64,000 bases of DNA. Origin: Heliocybe sulcata. Taxonomy: Eukaryota; Basidiomycota; Agaricomycetes; Gloeophyllales; Gloeophyllaceae. Below are positions 11,101 to 21,869 of the stretch, in pieces (the stretch's first letter is position 1; every line of letters starts with the position of its first letter). A program made the translations under genes and the position numbers. The notes under the pieces are model-generated. The model saw only the letters and a program-made list of their open reading frames with translations. It had not been told where the DNA came from and did no database searches. The stretch covers positions 542,596-606,595 of the forward strand of contig ML213514.1 of the NCBI GenBank assembly GCA_004369045.1. Direction: 5' to 3'.

Positions 11101-12312
11101 AGGAACTGCAATGGACGTATGAAGGCCATGACCAGTTCGCAGCGCTGCCAACATTCGGAGTCATCCCACAGTTCCTGGCTAGCGGAGGCATGGCTCTCGA
11201 CTGGCTACCGAACTTTAACCCGGTTGGTGGTCCAGTTTACGGTCGTTGAGGTCCATCTCTGACCCCTGGTACATCATTCAGGCCAAACTCCTGCATGGCG
11301 AGCAGTACCTCACAATCAAAGCCCCTATTCCTACCAGTGGTGAACTTGTCAACGAGCCCCGGTAGGTTAGGCATGCTCCAAGTTACAGGCTGCTCTGCTT
11401 ACTGGGCCTACAGACTTTTGGAGGTATTGGACAAAGGAAAGGCCGCGGCTGTTACGTCCATCGTGCAAACGAAGGACAAGGCGACGGGACAGGTAATATT
11501 CGAGAACCAGTCCACCGTCTTCATACGCGGTTCCGGTGGGTTTGGCGGAAAGCGTACCGGTAAAGGTATGTTACACGGCATCTAAGCAGTATTCGTGAGT
11601 AACGCGATCCTGGTAGATCGTGGTGCAGCGTCAGCGGCCAACACGCCGCCAAAGCGCGCACCCGACGTTGTGATGGAGGAGAAGACTCTGCCACAACAAG
11701 CCGCTCTATACAGGTTCGTATTCTCAGCGTATTCTCAGCGAAGTACAGCCTCGTCCAGTATAGCTAATCCCGTCCCTTACAGGCTCAGCGGTGATTACAA
11801 TCCCCTACATGTCGGTATATCACTAGAATGCGTGCCTCACGTTCGCTAACTGATATGCCAGATATTGCCGGAATTCGCGGCTGTCGGCGGCTTCGACAAA
11901 CCCATTCTGCACGGTCAGCGATGTCTGTCTTAATACCTGCCGTCCTCGTATACTGAATAATTCGTCAGGACTGTGCTCTTTTGGCATATCTGGAAAGCAC
12001 GTGTTGAAGAGCTTCGGTGAATACAAGGACATCAAAGTTCGGTGAGTTCCCTGTTCCCTGCTACGGTAGCGCGGCGCTTACTCCATCCTATAGTTTCGCC
12101 GGTGTCGTCTTCCCCGGTGAGACCCTCGTTACCGAGATGTGGAAAGAGGGGAACAAGGTATTGTTTGGTAAGTGGACTACTCTGTTAAGCCATGACCAGG
12201 CACTGAAAGGCTGCCATCAGTCACGAAGGTGAAGGAGAGAGGGACTACTGTCCTTGCCAATGCAGCAGTCACATTAGCAGAGTCGAGTATACCGATCAAA
12301 GCGAAGCTGTAA
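8147..12312 (+). CDS. FOX2: Peroxisomal multifunctional beta-oxidation enzyme (FOX2 / MFE-2)
   Basis: 28 exons code for 901 residues, matching the roughly 900 of yeast Fox2. Two short-chain dehydrogenase domains come first. Each has a TGAGxGLG NAD-binding start, an NNAG or NAG strand, a catalytic Ser/Thr-Tyr-Lys set ([11 protein letters not shown], then [11 protein letters not shown]) and similar intron placement. From about residue 600 follows a 2-enoyl-CoA hydratase-2 (MaoC) domain with the GDYNPLH active-site motif. The C-terminus is AKL, a PTS1 peroxisomal import signal. The enzyme hydrates trans-2-enoyl-CoA and oxidises the (3R)-hydroxyacyl-CoA. All 27 junctions keep phase. The intron at 9686-9743 uses a GC donor; those at 10129 and 11811 use GTCGGT; exon 12 (9981-9993) is 13 nt. 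Confidence 0.96.
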
Positions 12313-12635
12313 TTTGTGGACAATGGACGTCATTATATTGCCTGTATCATATGTACGCATTACCCCGTAGTCTAAGTAGTGTCTTGACCAAGCTTCGAAA
12401 TGTACGTCGAAACCGTCTGACAGCAATTATAAGGTACGGTACATAGGCAAAGGTGGAGGGGAGGGGAAAAGGGCATTGCCGTCGTCCGATGTACAAACCC
12501 AAGCCAGAACAAGAACGTGTTACGTGAGGGGATGGAGACGTGTATTAGTACAAATTGAGATGGAAAGCAGCGTGATAATTTGGTTCTTTTAGATATCGCA
12601 GAAAGCACTGACAGAGCCAGGGGTATAGGACATCA
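12313..12635. other. Convergent 3' region between FOX2 and VCX1
   Basis: 323 bp holding both 3' ends. No gene seen. Confidence 0.5.
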
Positions 12636-15073
12636 CTAGCAACTAAACTGGCTGTTACCTGAAGGAATGTTCAGTAAGGAATCTCGAGAGGTACCAGTGT
12701 ACACGTACCAGGGGTATAGAACCAGAACGCGACTGCGAGAATGAGGTAGAGACCTGTGCACAGCGTCAGTACTCTCTGGAAAGACAATATAGCATCCACG
12801 TACACATCAGAATCATGCCTTCCAACCAATTTGACTTTCCATCCGCGACAACATAGTTAACGGTGAGTACTGCCAAGAACAAAGCGATGGCCTCGAAAGG
12901 ATCGAACAACAGTGACAGCGGCTTTCCAATGATCCATCCAAGAGTCACTATGAAGGGAATAACGAACAACGCGATTTGCTGCGAACGCACTGTCAGAAGT
13001 GAACACAAAGCAGATGCATATCGACTTACAATACTCGAACCGACGGCAACGCCGATACTAAGAGCGAGCTTGTCCTTGACGGAGACGGTGACGGCCGTAA
13101 CGTGCTCTGCGGCATTGCCGACGATGGGCAGCAAGATCATACCGACGAATTCCTTGCTAATGCCGCCGCTCTCCGTCAGCCCGTCGATGGAGCTAACGAG
13201 CCATTCGGCGGTAAGGGCAACAAACTGATAACAACAATCTTCAGCCACGAAGAGGGCCGGGCCGGGCCTAGGGAAAGGGACGTACGACTGTAACAACAAC
13301 AAGCAGGACAATGCTCATAAGGACGTTCAACTGCGGCGTCTCCGCCTCCTCCTCTTCCTGGTCTACACCGCTTTCGACGTCCCCGTTCGGCGACGCGACA
13401 TCTGTGCGGTCTGTAAGCGTGTCGGTGCCATTCATGTTGTTTGTGCCGACAGCGTTGTCATCGATTCCGCCGCCCGCCACGACAGGATTCCTTTTCCTGA
13501 GAGGGTTAGAGATACGCGGGAAAATGTGCCCGCCCTTCTCGCGTTGCTGGTAACGAGATGAGGCAATTATGTCCCCGCCAGCGTCATCGTACATGGTCTT
13601 GTGCGAGAACAGCTGGAAGATGATGTAGGATACATAGACTGCAATTACCGTTCAGTATGTGATCCTGCCGCCAGATCCTTGAGATAGAAGTACTGACTGA
13701 AAAGCAAAATGATAGCAGTCTAATAAAAAGCCATCACGTTAACTCGTATACAATAAATTGAATACGCGCTCGCTTACCCCGTGACTGACGCTAAGAATCT
13801 CCTTGTTTTCCTCAGAAACGGTTACCGACGAACTATCGGTGTACTGGAAGGCCGCAGGTAGAAGCACAGCAATAACGCTCAAGATCAAAAGCGAAGAATT
13901 GACTTGCGCAGCGCCTGATCATGATTTGAACACATCCATATCAGTTCCATCACGCCATCACAACTTTAACCAGAGAAACCAACGTACTTGTACCGAAACC
14001 CTGTTCCGAGAACCGAGTACCCCCCGCGAAGAAACACATCCCGAGGACCAATACTGGGACCGATGATCAGTTACCGACGTCATCGGACAGACTGGGATTC
14101 AAGTACTCACGGAGGTTACTGAGGATGGATCCCACCACTAGGAATTGAGATGCGAATTAGATGGGCTGTGGGGGCGGTGATGTCAACCAAGGCAGACTGC
14201 ACGTACGCGATGATTGCACGACCGTCAGTTCGCATTGGACAAGAGCAATGATCTAACGATAGTGAGTTGACAAATGACCGAAACTGACATAGCAGAGACA
14301 ACATACGGCAACAATCAGTTCGACGCTTATCAGTGTGGAAGAAGAAAGGATAGTCAGTCAAGACAGTAGGCATCGTGACGGGAACAAGACGCACGCGTTA
14401 CCGAGAGTCGCGTTGAGCAATCCAGCTAGTGTTTGACCGACCCTCAACGACATTTCTTCCGTGGCATATGCCAGTAGCTATGATGCAATGCAAGTCAGAA
14501 TTGCAGCCCACGTAACCGGCTTGCGCCACACGAACCTGGGCGAGGGGAATAATAGCCAGAAATGAGACTATATGCACCTTAGTCTACAGGGCCGACCAGA
14601 GAAAACGGTAACACTCACATACGAACACCAGTGTGTTGTTTAGGTGCGCAAAATGGAAGGCCCACTAAGGCTCCAATATTAGGTATAATGCACAAAATGG
14701 GACTGCGCCGCCAACTCACAGAAAGTGGGATGAAAACAAGCAAAACGTTGAGCCCTAGTGATCGTTTGCATCAGCACATGCGACGCTGAATACCTGTAAC
14801 GGGTGGCTCACATGAACAAGTAACAATGGCTCTGAGACTCTGCATATTCGTCGGTTCGGCCCCAAGCGGCCGTTCTGGCTGCATCTTCTGGGAGAGCACT
14901 GTCGTACACCGGCGTATGAGGCTCTTAGGGCCAGTGACTGGGTCTGCGACGGTGGACGCAGTTGACTGCCGTTTGCTGGCTCGCCGACTATTCCGGCGTT
15001 CATTGGGGCTACCGTTCTCCACAGGCAGCGCGGGCTCCTGCACGCGGACACGATCGGGTTCAGAGGTAGACAT
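12636..15073 (-). CDS. VCX1: Vacuolar Ca2+/H+ exchanger (CAX family, VCX1-like)
   Basis: 16 exons (15073-14812, 14754-14720, 14664-14619, 14567-14536, 14477-14395, 14325-14307, 14252-14207, 14137-14111, 14053-13988, 13914-13778, 13719-13698, 13638-13286, 13224-13030, 12978-12804, 12753-12709, 12658-12636) give 521 residues with every junction in phase. A cytosolic N-terminus precedes eleven-helix CAX topology. The first repeat carries GNAVELIVA and the second GNAAEHVTAV, the paired ion-binding motifs of the family. An acidic loop (EEEEAE) separates the halves. Known members move Ca2+ into the vacuole using the proton gradient. The 19-nt exon 6 encodes the core of the first motif. A GAGGCTG word at 15450 resembles the core of a calcineurin-response element, which is weak evidence. 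Confidence 0.95.
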
Positions 15074-17237
15074 TGACGAGTTCGTCGCTAGACGTGAAGC
15101 AGAACGTTGACCGTCGATGAGATTCGAGGACGAAGTCTCTGCGAAGAGGAAATCAGACGATTATATGGGGGGTGTCTGATGGGCACCCACGCATAAGAAG
15201 GCTGCGACCGATCACTGTATCCGGCTGTAGCAGCGGTTGCGGTCGGGAAGCAAATGGTTCAGTAGTAATATGGAACAGCCGTCAAGGACGAGCTGAGCGT
15301 TAGAGGAGAAGGGCAAGAAAGGAGCGGAGAGTTGGTGAGAGTAGGGGCATATAAGCGGGCAGCAGTATTGAGGTGAGGCCCGGATGACGATGTATTGGCT
15401 TTAAGAGTAACTCCGCAACAGCCAGGCGCCAACGCGCCAAGACATTTACGAGGCTGTGCACCGCCCCAGACTTCCGCCACACCTCCTGCAGGCCTTTTCG
15501 GCATTGTATTCACAATAACTCTTCGGCGACCTCTGGACACTGGCAAGTCACCGTTGCCTTGTGGGTCTCCATGAACAAGGATGCCAACGTCCGGAACAGG
15601 ACAGAATGTTTGTTCTCTCTTAGCGCAGCAATGAAAGCTGTACAATTACAGGTGTCGCTCAGCTTAGGCGGTCTTCTATACCCTTACCACACGAGCGCTT
15701 CCTTCAATATCTGTGCTAAATTTACCGAACTTGTCTTGCTTCGCGAGTGCGCAGCTCGGGTTCACGCAGCCACCCTCACCGCCGATATCGCCAGAAGGCA
15801 CTCATTCTCATAGCTTGTATAACATCTCGTACGAATGCAACACTGCCCTGCTCCTGGTAACGGGCATAATTATGGCCGACAGCGCAAATGCCCTTCATCT
15901 CCGTCGGCAGCTCTCCGCTACTAGACAAAACCCGCAGTTGCTGGAATCGCACTGTATAGTACAACTCGCTCGCAGGATCTTGTTTTTTTCTATAGATGGT
16001 GCCACCATGCTATCCAGTGCAGTGTTGAACTGTCATCGACCCGATTATCACGGTGCATTGGGATGTTGATCGATCATCAAACTCAACCAAGATCTATGTT
16101 AAGCAGGTATGCAGGTACATACCACTTTACCTGGTTCTCATCCACCGCACCGCTATGTAGTGCTATGTCGCTGATTGGTAGCTAATTTTATAGGGAGGGT
16201 GACGCCGCCCCAATGGTTATGGCCGCTTTCTTCACCGTGCACAGCTATCCGCACATCTCCACCCCGATTGCTGAGTCGCCGACATGTCTCTGAGCATAAC
16301 TGATTCAGGGCTGTCTAAACACGTTACAGCCCGTGCATGAAGCGAACGCCATCTCCATGTGCCGATCTCTACATCCTTGCATATCGACGAATGCTGAGAC
16401 GGACATTAACTGCTCTGTACCAGAGACTATGTCGCCCTTCTCCAGAGTCAATATCTCGAGTGAAGGTAAAATATGCGAGGCGTACAGATCTCCGGGGTTA
16501 CGGCACCAGAATCCACAGAATATCTGTATGTGAGCGTTATCTGATAGTCCCCTCAGACATGTTCATAGGTACTGTAGCGTCCATCTATCTGTGAAGGCGC
16601 TAATCAGCTATCAATCAAGCGCTCTGTCACGGTGGCACCGTCTATTGCAAGGTGAGATATGCACATGCAATTCTCCAGCTTGCTGTCGCTTGGATCTTCA
16701 AAGCTTCATTGATGTGGTTTACTGCATCAGGAAAATGTTAGTACAACATGACTTGGCTTATTTTATCTTATTGTCTTAGCCGGTCTTAAATCCGTCTTAG
16801 AGACGTTTTAAGGCCCATTTTAAGCGTTTAAGCGCCCGACTTGCCTTATTTTTTCTGGGAAAATCGGAGTTAAGACCGAAAAAGACGTCGCTAAGGAGAA
16901 AAGTCAATTTAGCACTTTCCTGATGTGTTCGGGCTCGCCAAGAGCTGTAGAGGGTTAGTCTAGTCCGCGGCCACGAAGCGGCGCACAACGCCACACCACG
17001 AACAAAAGGCCTGCTGCTGCATGTGCACAAGCCTCTGATATGAACATCTCGCGGGTGACAAGCGTCCGTTGCCATTAACTCTAGAACAGCAGACTCCGTT
17101 CAAAGCATTACAACGAGGACAAGCTTCCATATTTACGTACACTTTGATATACATGGAAAGTACATTCGCAGTCACCCGCGCCTTCTGCATCAAAGTTCTT
17201 AACAAACACAAACAGAATACAATGCACGTTATCCCTG
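15074..17237. other. Intergenic region with no convincing gene
   Basis: 2.2 kb upstream of VCX1 and downstream of the F-box/LRR-like gene. Overlapping short frames occur (for example 16337-16594 on plus, with an LAYRRMLRR stretch vaguely like LYR proteins), but none can be supported. An AT-rich imperfect inverted repeat lies at 16775-16895. Confidence 0.4.
16775..16895. repeat. AT-rich imperfect inverted repeat
   Basis: CTTAGCCGGTCTTAA (16775-16789) returns inverted as TTAAGACCG (16870-16878) plus GCTAAG (16890-16895), the second arm being split by 11 nt. The interior is rich in TTTAAGCG-like words. Possibly a MITE remnant or a folded 3' element. Confidence 0.4.
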
Positions 17238-19606
17238 TTATCCCTGATAAGCAAAAGACACCGCCCCGTACAGCCCGTCTTCCCTCCCGAGCAGCCCTTG
17301 GCCGTGCAGGATCTACATGTAAGCGTGTATCAGTCATAAGCCTCATTTGAATAGAGCGCCCTATAACGTACCTCCATCTTCCTAGCATGCCACCCCACAC
17401 CGCTGTTGACATTCCCATTAGCATCGGACAGTCTCTCCATTTCCACGCGCAGGTGGTGGTCTCGCGGGAGGTCCCTCCGTAAGTGGTCACCGCTCTGACC
17501 TTGACCTCGAGATTTCTGAGAATCCACGTGCGTCGGCGAGGTCACCCACCCGCTCGCCACATCCACATACCACCCTCTGCCGCCCTTGCTCTTGACGACT
17601 CTCCAGGTCCCCGCGCCGGCACCCAGCCCGCCTAAAAGCGCCGGCGAAAGCTCGATGACGCGCAGCCTGGTCGGGGGCTGCACGGGCGCGGTGACGGGGG
17701 CCGAGAGGCTGAACGACACGGGTGCGCTGCACAGGGGCCGGATGATCTTGGCGTGCAACGCCAGACTCGCTGCTCTCAGCGGCACGCGCACTTGCGCGTA
17801 CCCGAGCTCAGGAGATGTCCCCGCCAGCGTGAGCACCTCCAGCCCCGGCGCCTTCGTCTTGACGAACTCGCTGATGGCGTCGAGAGGGAGTTGAGGAATG
17901 TGCGAGAGCCCGAGGGACCGCAGATGCGGCTGCGCGGGGCAGACGTCCAGCAGCACTTCTCTGGTCAAGCGTGCACTCGATAAGTCGAGGTAACGCAGCT
18001 TGCCGCTGGTTATGCAAGGCGCCCGAGACAAGAACTCTCTAACCTCGTCCTCGGACAAAGGGCAAGGGAATGTAGCGTCGCCATAGAGACTGAGCTCCCG
18101 TACGTCTCTCACGGCCTTGGCGGTAATGAAGAAGTCGCAAATGCTCTCCCCCGTGAGGCGAACACATCGCCCAAGTGATAGCGAGTGCAAGCGTAAGGAT
18201 GATCCGCCAAGTGAGGCAAGCAACTCCGGCGTGATGCGCGTACAAGACAAGTCCAAGTGAGTGAGCGAGGGGCAGGCGAGGATGAATTGATGCAAGACAG
18301 TCGGCGCAAGGGATTTAGCGCCGTAAAAGCCTAGTCTCTCGAGACCGTGCAGGACATGGGTATTGTCACGAGATCTCCTGCCTGCTGCGCTATCGTCCTC
18401 AGCGTCAGCTGCCGGAGTAAGATAGGTATTGACGAACTCGGTCAGGGCCTGGACAAAGACAGCGCTTACGCATCCTGTAAAGTCGACAGCTTCGAGCTCC
18501 TTGCAGTACCTAAGCCGCTCCTTCTCTTCTTCATCAGAATCCGCGGAGTCGGGCGTGCGCCCACGAGAGCGACGTCCACGGGACGTAGACCCTCTAAGGA
18601 AAAGCTCCTTCAATACCGGCAACGTCAGTGCGCCGTCCATATACTCAGTTGCCCCGAACGTAGTCAGGTTTGGCATTTCCTGCGGGAATATAAGATACGA
18701 TTCCGTAAAACATTCCGGCTTCAGCAAAGGCATACCTTGAGAATAGCTTCCAGACGTCCGCCGGTGACGAAGCGACTGTTGACGCCTTCTTCCACGGATC
18801 GACGCATCCCGATGGTGCGAAAATGGTTGAAATCCAGATGCCGCAAGTAGCGGCCTGGACTAGGGTCTTCCGGGATAGGGACTAAGCAATGCCTGATCAG
18901 TGGCCAGGAGGAGGAAAATGAAGTGTCTGGACGACGTACCATACACGCCTACTTCATCTCGTCCGAGCACCGCTTGGAAAGCATCATTTATGGACCTCAT
19001 CACCTTCCATCTTACAGGACTCTTGCTCTTCGCCCTGACGCGTCTGGGACTGGGTTCCCTCGAGGCCGGCGGGGATAATAGCTCAAGCGGTATGGGACCG
19101 CCCGGACCTCCGAGAGTAGCCAGGATAGTCTGATGTAGCTTCTCCGCGGATTCTGGATCGGCTTGCTCGCCTAGAATATTGCGAGCTGCTAACACGGCAT
19201 TTTCGGCTTCCTTGAGGGTCTGTCCAACAACTATAGCCACCTGTTCTTCAGCCGCTTCATCGTCCTCACCACCCAAGACGGCGTCTATTAGCGACAACCA
19301 GCTACGGGGCATACGGACCTCGACTTTCCGCCAAAGCCATGGTTTCGCGGCTTCGTGCCACGCTCGATTAGTCAAACTGAGACTGAGCAAAGTCTTGCGG
19401 ACGACATGCTCAGGCCAGTTGGCGGGAGGAAGGCTGGACGGTAAGCTTGTCGGAATGCCATGATCAGAGACGAATAAGGGATCCAGGGAGGGCTGCAGAG
19501 GCGGTATGCCGGCACAGTAGACATGGGCACATATGGCGAGGAGTAATTCAGGAGGGAAGGGGTTGGCTCCGGAGTGGGACGGAGTAGTGAAATCAATAGC
19601 AGACAT
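17238..19606 (-). CDS. F-box-like leucine-rich-repeat protein, 733 aa
   Basis: Four exons (19606-18945, 18892-18736, 18679-17372, 17312-17238). The N-terminus has an F-box-like helix set (NPFPPELLLAICAHV, later LSLTNRAWHEAAKPWLWRKV), as in mushroom F-box proteins that recruit substrates to SCF ubiquitin ligases. A mid-region rich in Ser/Arg leads to a long LRR-like domain of repeated L-x2-L-x-L motifs (such as LTHLDLSCTRI and LRYLDLSSARL). The last exon adds a short tail reading LLGREDGLYGAVSFAYQG. The first donor was placed at GTATGG because it is the only choice that keeps the frame into exon 2. Substrate and partner are unknown. Confidence 0.8.
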
Positions 19607-21001
19607 CTTTTATGGGTTACGCGCACCCGCTTTTAATGGCTTAAAGTATCGAGAAGATAGACGAGGGAAATTAAGTGGGTGTTGCACGCTCTGTCGGTAC
19701 GGGAATGTGCTTGACGAAGGGTATCCTGATCACAGTAGTAGACGGGTAAGAGCGTAAAGACAGGATTCGGACCGATCGTTGGACTTACCTATATAATATT
19801 TTAGTTTTGGGAGTCGTGACTAGGACGGTCCTCGCAAGGCGGGTCAGGTTCTCACCACCGAGAACAGTCAAGGTAGCGATGGTGCACAGTTATATGATAG
19901 CGGAAGAAGATACAGAGACGTCGAAATAGATGGGGAAAGTTTTTTGCGGCTCTGCAGGGAGTTTCAGGAGAATTGGCGATGGGCTCGGGCCTTGCTTGAA
20001 CCACGTAGCCTTTTATAGGTTGAGGAAAGAAGCGCCGACAGTGTCTTTCTCCGTGGCACGTGCACCCGATCGAAGCAAAGTGCGGCCGATCTCTGTGCCT
20101 TGAAGTCGCAATTGATGACTTCTATAAATTCTCTTACGAAACAAACATAGAATTTATTCCTTCGTCGACGCCAGTCTCTAGATTAATATTGTCGTCCTTG
20201 TACTGTGCCTACATCCGCGAAACCCATTCACTCGATTATTCTGGGGTTTCATGTAGATGCACGTGCTTATGGTCACCTGTACCGAGGCGTGGGCTGGTTC
20301 AATGCAATACCTCTTCTTTCATACCGCTATGGTGCCATCCGGACTGCCCTGTCTTGTCGCCAATGGTGCGTCGCCAATGATGCAACGCACGCGCCATTGA
20401 CGCAATCTTGTGTAGAGAGCGACGCGTACAGGGTCGGATTGATCGGCCAAGCGCGAGCAGAGACATGTCTTTGATAGGAATCCAACCGCCATGACTATAA
20501 CATGACTCCATAGTAGGCAGGGTTGAATCGTCCGACAGCTCCCCGACCACTTAGATGGCTAGCGTCGCTAGTTTGGTCCAGCTCCAGGCGGTCCACACGG
20601 AAGCATCTCGAATTCCGTGATCCTCCCGGTAGAGACGATTTGCAAAGGCCTTTGCTTCGGCAGTAGTCTTGAGTGTAAAGGCTATCTGCCGTCGGCCCCT
20701 CGGCACTTCTCCTCTCTGGCGGGTGCTTGAGCGCTTGACGTGGTTTAAGCCCAATGCATTCGATTATTTGTGTACGACACCCCATATGTATAGAGTGCTG
20801 GTGGCACGCCCAGCCAAAATGGATTCCCTAGCGAGATTAACATGGATCTGCAGTGGGTATTCGGAGGGTCACTACTCAGATGACACCTCTCGTGGTTGGA
20901 CCGCAAGTCGTCCCTCGCACGTACAGTGATCGGACGGCATATGCACGGATCAGCAGATGATGTCTCCAATCCTGATGCGCACTGGCCAGCCGCCGTGACC
21001 T
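19607..21001. other. Intergenic region, no gene recognised
   Basis: About 1.4 kb between the F-box/LRR-like gene start and the ERG28 stop, both minus. Only scattered short frames. The word GTCGCCAATG occurs twice near 20348-20376, with an imperfect inverted partner just downstream. Confidence 0.4.
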
Positions 21002-21653
21002 TTAACGCTGGACGTAAAAGTCGTACTGCCGAAACATCCAGATCAAAGACGTAGCTGCAGAGAGTCCCAACCATAGAGCGTCAGCGCCTTGCACGTTCAC
21101 CCCACAACTCGCACTCACTAGAGACTATAACAGGGCTGATCACGCCAGGGTTGAGCTTGGCGGTGCGGAATATAAGAAGCTCTGAAGAGAAGTGCCCGAA
21201 GGCGATGAGGTACGTGAAGAGGGCCATGTCGTACACTCTGGCGCGATATATCAGCATCCTCTCGTTACTTTGCTCTAACTAGACACGTACATCTTCTGAT
21301 CAATGTGGTACGCGGCATAGAACCGCACAACAGCCGACGTCAGGGTCCAAATGGCGAACGTACGAGCCTGCAAAGGCGTGACTGCGGTTGTACCAGCGTT
21401 ATTGAGTTAACAGTGGCTTGCATGCGAGCACATTGATCCATACCTAATTCCGGCGGGACTCTGTCATACACTCTTCTGGTCAACTTCAGAGTCGTGAAGT
21501 TCTGGACGGTGTTGAACACCGCCATGACGGCGACCAGCAGCTGCCATTTGGGCAGCAAGCCTGCAGCGTCGGGTAAAGGTATCACTAGACGACGATTAAG
21601 CGGCAGGAAGGCACCGCATAGATACACTACTCACATCCAGCCAGCGATGCCAT
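21002..21653 (-). CDS. ERG28: Ergosterol biosynthesis scaffold protein Erg28
   Basis: Five exons (21653-21635, 21560-21444, 21381-21291, 21237-21119, 21054-21002) encode about 132 residues, close to the usual 130-150. The sequence LLPKWQLLVAVMAVFNTVQ opens the first helix. TLKLTRRVY, then TPLQARTFAIWTLTSAVVR and the final WMFRQYDFYVQ are classic Erg28 segments. Erg28 is an ER membrane protein that tethers the C4-demethylation enzymes (Erg25, Erg26, Erg27). The start at 21653 fits the GTGAGT donor in phase. A longer in-frame-looking start at 21733 would need another donor, so the N-terminus is uncertain. The other junctions are clear. Confidence 0.9.
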
Positions 21654-21869
21654 AGAGGTGTTGGTAAGAGGGTGATCTCAGGCTGACCAGACGCCGTGCT
21701 GGCTGTTGATGCATCAACAACGCTGATGGACATGTTATGACCGAAGCCCCTGTTTAGTGGCCGCTTAATCGCGGCACTAATTTAGTGGAGTCGAATTTTA
21801 GGCCTCAGCACCCGAGTCTCAGTATAATAATTCCGCAACATCCATGCTCGCTCGCTGACACCCACGGCG

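Noticed and set aside
16337-16594. LYR-motif-like plus-strand frame (LAYRRMLRR)
   Set aside because: Motif match is weak, upstream exons could not be joined, and the frame looks like chance.
17225-17250. Repeated ATCCCTGTTATCCCTG word resembling a homing-endonuclease site
   Set aside because: It is only a short direct repeat around the F-box/LRR-like gene stop codon and does not match a known site.
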